Assembly: GCF_013408655.1 (NCBI RefSeq)
Contig: NZ_JACCBP010000002.1
Coordinates: forward strand, 868,001-932,000
DNA: 64,000 nt
DNA from: Pigmentiphaga litoralis
GTDB lineage: Bacteria > Pseudomonadota > Gammaproteobacteria > Burkholderiales > Burkholderiaceae_B
Direction of reading: 5' to 3'
Translations under genes and position numbers: made by a program
Shown here: positions 60,989 through 64,000 of the stretch, in pieces
Layout: every line of letters starts with the position of its first letter
Numbering within the stretch: position 1 is the stretch's first letter
Notes under the pieces: model-generated
Databases searched by the model: none
The model's input: only the letters and a program-made list of their open reading frames with translations
Told to the model about the DNA's origin: nothing

Positions 60989-62134
60989 TTGGCGGATATC
61001 AAGATTGAGGTCGTGGATTCCCTGGAAGGGGTGGATCCCGAGGCATGGGACGCCCTGACGCAGGGCAATCCCTTCGTCAGCCACGCCTTCCTGCACGCCA
61101 TGCACACCACCCGGTGCGCGGTGCGCAAGACCGGCTGGCAGCCGCAGTATCTGTTGCTGCGCGATGGCAACGGCGAAGGGGACGGACTGGCAGGCGCCAT
61201 GCCGCTCTACCTCAAGGGGCATTCGCGGGGCGAGTACGTGTTCGACCACGCCTGGGCCGAAGCCTTCGAGCGCCATGGCATCGACTATTACCCCAAGCTG
61301 CTGTCGGCCGTGCCCTTTACGCCCGTGCGCGGGCCGCGGCTGATGGCCCGCGACGCCGCCAGCCGCGAAGCCTTGGCCCATGGCGCGATCACCCTGACCC
61401 AGAAGTACGGCATTTCGTCGCTTCACGTGCTGTTTCCGGACGCAGACGACGTGATCGCCCTGCGCGCCGCCGGCTATCTGCTGCGCGAAGGCGTCCAGTT
61501 CCACTGGCACAACGCCAGCTACGACAGCTTCGAGACCTTCCTGGCCGGAATGAATCACGACAAGCGCAAGAAGATCCGCCAGGATCGCCGGCGCGTGGCC
61601 GACGCCGGCGTGACCTTCCGCCACGTGCAGGGCGCCGCGATCACCCAGGCCGACCTGGATTTTTTCTATCGCTGTTACGCCAGCACGTATGAAAACCACT
61701 GGTCGTCGCCCTACCTGAATCCCGAATTCTTCCAGACCCTGCTGGCGCAGATGCCCGAGTCCGTGCTGCTGATCCTGGCCGAGCGCGAAGGCGCGCCCAT
61801 CGCGTCGGCGCTGAACATCCTGGGCGACGGCGTGCTGTATGGCCGCTACTGGGGCAGCACCGAATTCGTGTCGGGCCTGCATTTCGAGACCTGTTATCTG
61901 CAAGCCATCGAATTCTGCATCCAGCATGGCGTGCAGACCTTTGAAGGCGGCGCGCAGGGCGAACACAAAATGTCGCGCGGCCTGTTGCCGACCCCGACCT
62001 GGTCCGCCCACTGGATTGCCGACGAGCGCTTTGCCGAGGCGATCGCCGACTTCCTGGAGCGTGAAACCAAGGGCATGGGGCGGTATCTGGACGAACTCGA
62101 ATCTCACACCCCGTTCAAGGCATCGGCCGCCTAG
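60989..62134 (+). CDS. FemAB/GNAT-like (peptidogalycan biosynthesis-type) protein
   Basis: A 381-residue protein of the FemAB-like DUF482 acetyltransferase group: ALTQGNPFVSHAFLHAMHTT, GDGLAGAMPLYLKGHSRGEYVFDHAWAEAFERHG, NHDKRKKIRQDRRRV, FFYRCYASTYENHW and FETCYLQAIEFCIQHGVQTFEGGAQGEHKMSRGL. Members have a double-GNAT fold; their substrate is not known. The start is TTG at 60989, with GGAGG four bases upstream and no suitable ATG nearby. It sits between the LytTR regulator and nadE. Confidence 0.85.
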   Translation: MADIKIEVVDSLEGVDPEAWDALTQGNPFVSHAFLHAMHTTRCAVRKTGWQPQYLLLRDGNGEGDGLAGAMPLYLKGHSRGEYVFDHAWAEAFERHGIDYYPKLLSAVPFTPVRGPRLMARDAASREALAHGAITLTQKYGISSLHVLFPDADDVIALRAAGYLLREGVQFHWHNASYDSFETFLAGMNHDKRKKIRQDRRRVADAGVTFRHVQGAAITQADLDFFYRCYASTYENHWSSPYLNPEFFQTLLAQMPESVLLILAEREGAPIASALNILGDGVLYGRYWGSTEFVSGLHFETCYLQAIEFCIQHGVQTFEGGAQGEHKMSRGLLPTPTWSAHWIADERFAEAIADFLERETKGMGRYLDELESHTPFKASAA

Positions 62135-62182
62135 GGCGCGTGCGATAATCGGCGGCGTCAACCACGGTCGGATCTCAGGGCG

Positions 62183-63805
62183 ATGACAGTCAAAGTCGCG
62201 ATTGCACAAATCAACTGCACGGTCGGCGATTTCGCCGGCAATATCGCGCGCATCGTCGCGATGGCCGAGCGCGCGCACGCCCGCGGCGCGGACATCCTGC
62301 TCACGCCTGAATTGTCCTTGTGCGGATACCCGCCCGAAGACCTGCTGCTGCGCCCGGATTTCCTGAAGCGCTCGCACGACTTCCTGGGGCAATTGCGCCA
62401 TGAACTCGCTACCCTGACTGGCCTGCACGTGATCGTCGGCCACCCCGAACTCGAAGACGGCAAGGTCTACAACTCGGCCAGCGTGCTGATCGACGGCCAC
62501 TGCATGGGCGCCTACCGCAAGCACGAACTGCCGAACTACAAGGTGTTCGACGAACAGCGGTACTTCACGCCCGGCGTGCAGCCCTTCGCATTCGACGTCA
62601 AAGGCATCCGTTTTGGCATCAACATCTGCGAAGACACCTGGTTTTCGCGCGCGCCCGAAGCCGCCGCCGACCTGGGCGCCGAAGTGCTGCTGGTGCCCAA
62701 TGCCTCGCCCTTCCATCTGACCAAACACATGACGCGCGTCGAAACGATGCGGGAACACGTGTCCGAAACCGGCTTGTCGCTGGTGTACGCCAACCTGGTC
62801 GGCGGGCAGGACGAGCTGGTGTTCGACGGGGCGTCCTTCGTGCTCGACACCCAGGGCGCCGTGGCCGCGCAACTCCCGGCCTTTGACGAAATCCTGGAAA
62901 TTGTCGAGTTCAATGGCGCCGAACCGGTGCGCCAGCCCTATCCCGAACCGCTGTGCGAAGAAGCCCTGGTGTACGGCGCCCTGGTGCTGGGCGTGCGCGA
63001 CTACCTGGGCAAGAACGGCTTTCCGGGTGCGCTGATCGGGCTGTCGGGCGGCATCGATTCGGCCCTGGTGCTGGCCGTGGCGGTGGACGCGCTGGGCGCC
63101 GACAAGGTCCGGGCGGTCATGATGCCGTCGCGGTACACGGCCGACATTTCCTGGACCGACGCCCGCGACATGGCCGAACGCCTGGGCGTGCGCTACGACG
63201 AACATCCCATTGCGCCGATGGTCGATGCGTTCGAAAAGACGCTGGCTGGCGAATTTGAAGGCCGCGCGGTCGACGCTACCGAAGAGAACATCCAGGCGCG
63301 GGTGCGCGGCACGCTGCTGATGGCGCTGTCTAACAAGTTCGGGTCCATCGTGCTCACGACAGGCAACAAGTCTGAACTCGCCACGGGCTACTGCACGTTG
63401 TACGGTGACATGGCGGGCGGCTTCGCCGTCATCAAGGACATCGCAAAGACGCTGGTGTATCGCCTGTGCCGCTGGCGTAATACGGTATCGGACGTGATTC
63501 CCGACCGCATCATCACCCGGCCGCCGTCCGCCGAGCTGCGCCCTGACCAGACCGACCAGGACAGCCTGCCGCCGTACGACGTGCTGGACGCGATCATGCA
63601 GATGTACATGGAAGAGAACCGGTCGGGCGCCGAGATCGTGCAGGCCGGCTACGCCACCGCCGATGTCCAGCGCGTCACGCGCCTGATCCGCATCAACGAA
63701 TACAAGCGCCGCCAGTCGCCGGTCGGCATCCGTGTCACGCACCGGGCCTTCGGGCGCGACTGGCGCTATCCGATCACCAACCGATTCAACGAAGTGTTTG
63801 AGTAA
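62183..63805 (+). CDS. nadE: Glutamine-dependent NAD+ synthetase
   Basis: A 540-residue two-domain enzyme making NAD+ from deamido-NAD+, ATP and glutamine. The N-terminal nitrilase-like glutaminase has the Glu (LTPELSLCGYPPEDL), Lys (YRKHELPNYKVFDEQRYF) and Cys (GINICEDTWFSRAPEAA) triad; the C-terminal synthetase has the PP-loop IGLSGGIDSALVLAVAVDALG and VLTTGNKSELATGYCTLYGD. AGGG precedes the ATG. The full glutamine-dependent length is present. Confidence 0.97.
   Translation: MTVKVAIAQINCTVGDFAGNIARIVAMAERAHARGADILLTPELSLCGYPPEDLLLRPDFLKRSHDFLGQLRHELATLTGLHVIVGHPELEDGKVYNSASVLIDGHCMGAYRKHELPNYKVFDEQRYFTPGVQPFAFDVKGIRFGINICEDTWFSRAPEAAADLGAEVLLVPNASPFHLTKHMTRVETMREHVSETGLSLVYANLVGGQDELVFDGASFVLDTQGAVAAQLPAFDEILEIVEFNGAEPVRQPYPEPLCEEALVYGALVLGVRDYLGKNGFPGALIGLSGGIDSALVLAVAVDALGADKVRAVMMPSRYTADISWTDARDMAERLGVRYDEHPIAPMVDAFEKTLAGEFEGRAVDATEENIQARVRGTLLMALSNKFGSIVLTTGNKSELATGYCTLYGDMAGGFAVIKDIAKTLVYRLCRWRNTVSDVIPDRIITRPPSAELRPDQTDQDSLPPYDVLDAIMQMYMEENRSGAEIVQAGYATADVQRVTRLIRINEYKRRQSPVGIRVTHRAFGRDWRYPITNRFNEVFE

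Positions 63806-64000
<195 letters not shown>

Overview
The window reads as a chromosomal segment of a high-GC betaproteobacterium of the order Burkholderiales, most like Alcaligenaceae (Bordetella/Achromobacter relatives). This is inferred from three Bug/TctC-type solute receptors, a DUF4148 protein, an intracellular Cys-type PHB depolymerase, the argH/LytTR-regulator neighbourhood and nadE next to glnB. No tRNA, rRNA, CRISPR array, transposase or integrase was seen.

Layout. 1-2655 (minus): a HAD phosphatase (cut by the window edge) and two tandem paralogous GT4 glycosyltransferases. 3100-7418: a DUF4148 secreted protein, an MHYT-GGDEF-EAL protein and a CSS-motif EAL protein, i.e. two c-di-GMP enzymes beside an exopolysaccharide locus. 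7456-9589: a translationally coupled cupin-rubredoxin pair, divergent from a Bug receptor across a region rich in palindromes.

9686-29708 is one large exopolysaccharide (EPS) locus. It has a polyprenyl-phosphate sugar transferase and a WecG-type transferase (minus); a rightward operon of export protein, beta-barrel, GMC oxidoreductase, epimerase and putative transferase; and a leftward operon of EpsF-like Wzz protein, EpsG-like P-loop protein, Wzy-like polymerase, glycoside hydrolase, two GT2 enzymes, a Wzx-like flippase and an acyltransferase. The two long operons converge on about 650 bases of non-coding DNA built of nested inverted repeats (18150-18805).

29970-37239 is an aromatic-catabolism type operon (GlcG/HbpS protein, amidohydrolase/decarboxylase, extradiol dioxygenase, FAH hydrolase, flavin hydroxylase, Bug receptor) with a divergent LysR regulator. 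37317-47894 is mixed: a ClpP-fold lipoprotein, a LysR regulator, a polysaccharide-deacetylase family enzyme, a third Bug receptor, PHB depolymerase, GST, cupin, OmpA-type lipoprotein, esterase, threonine dehydratase family enzyme and a small membrane protein.

48105-58545 is a compact Tad/Flp-type pilus or secretion locus with two small Flp-like prepilins, TadG/TadE-like proteins, an unrecognised repeat-bearing protein, CpaB, a secretin, a CpaF ATPase fused to an N-terminal FHA domain, TadB, TadC and a coupled DUF192 protein. No TadZ/CpaE, TadD or prepilin peptidase is present in the window. Two tandem GGAC-N6-GTCC palindromes lie upstream. 58677-64000 is core: argH, a LytTR response regulator, a FemAB/GNAT-like protein, nadE and the first 60 codons of a P-II protein.
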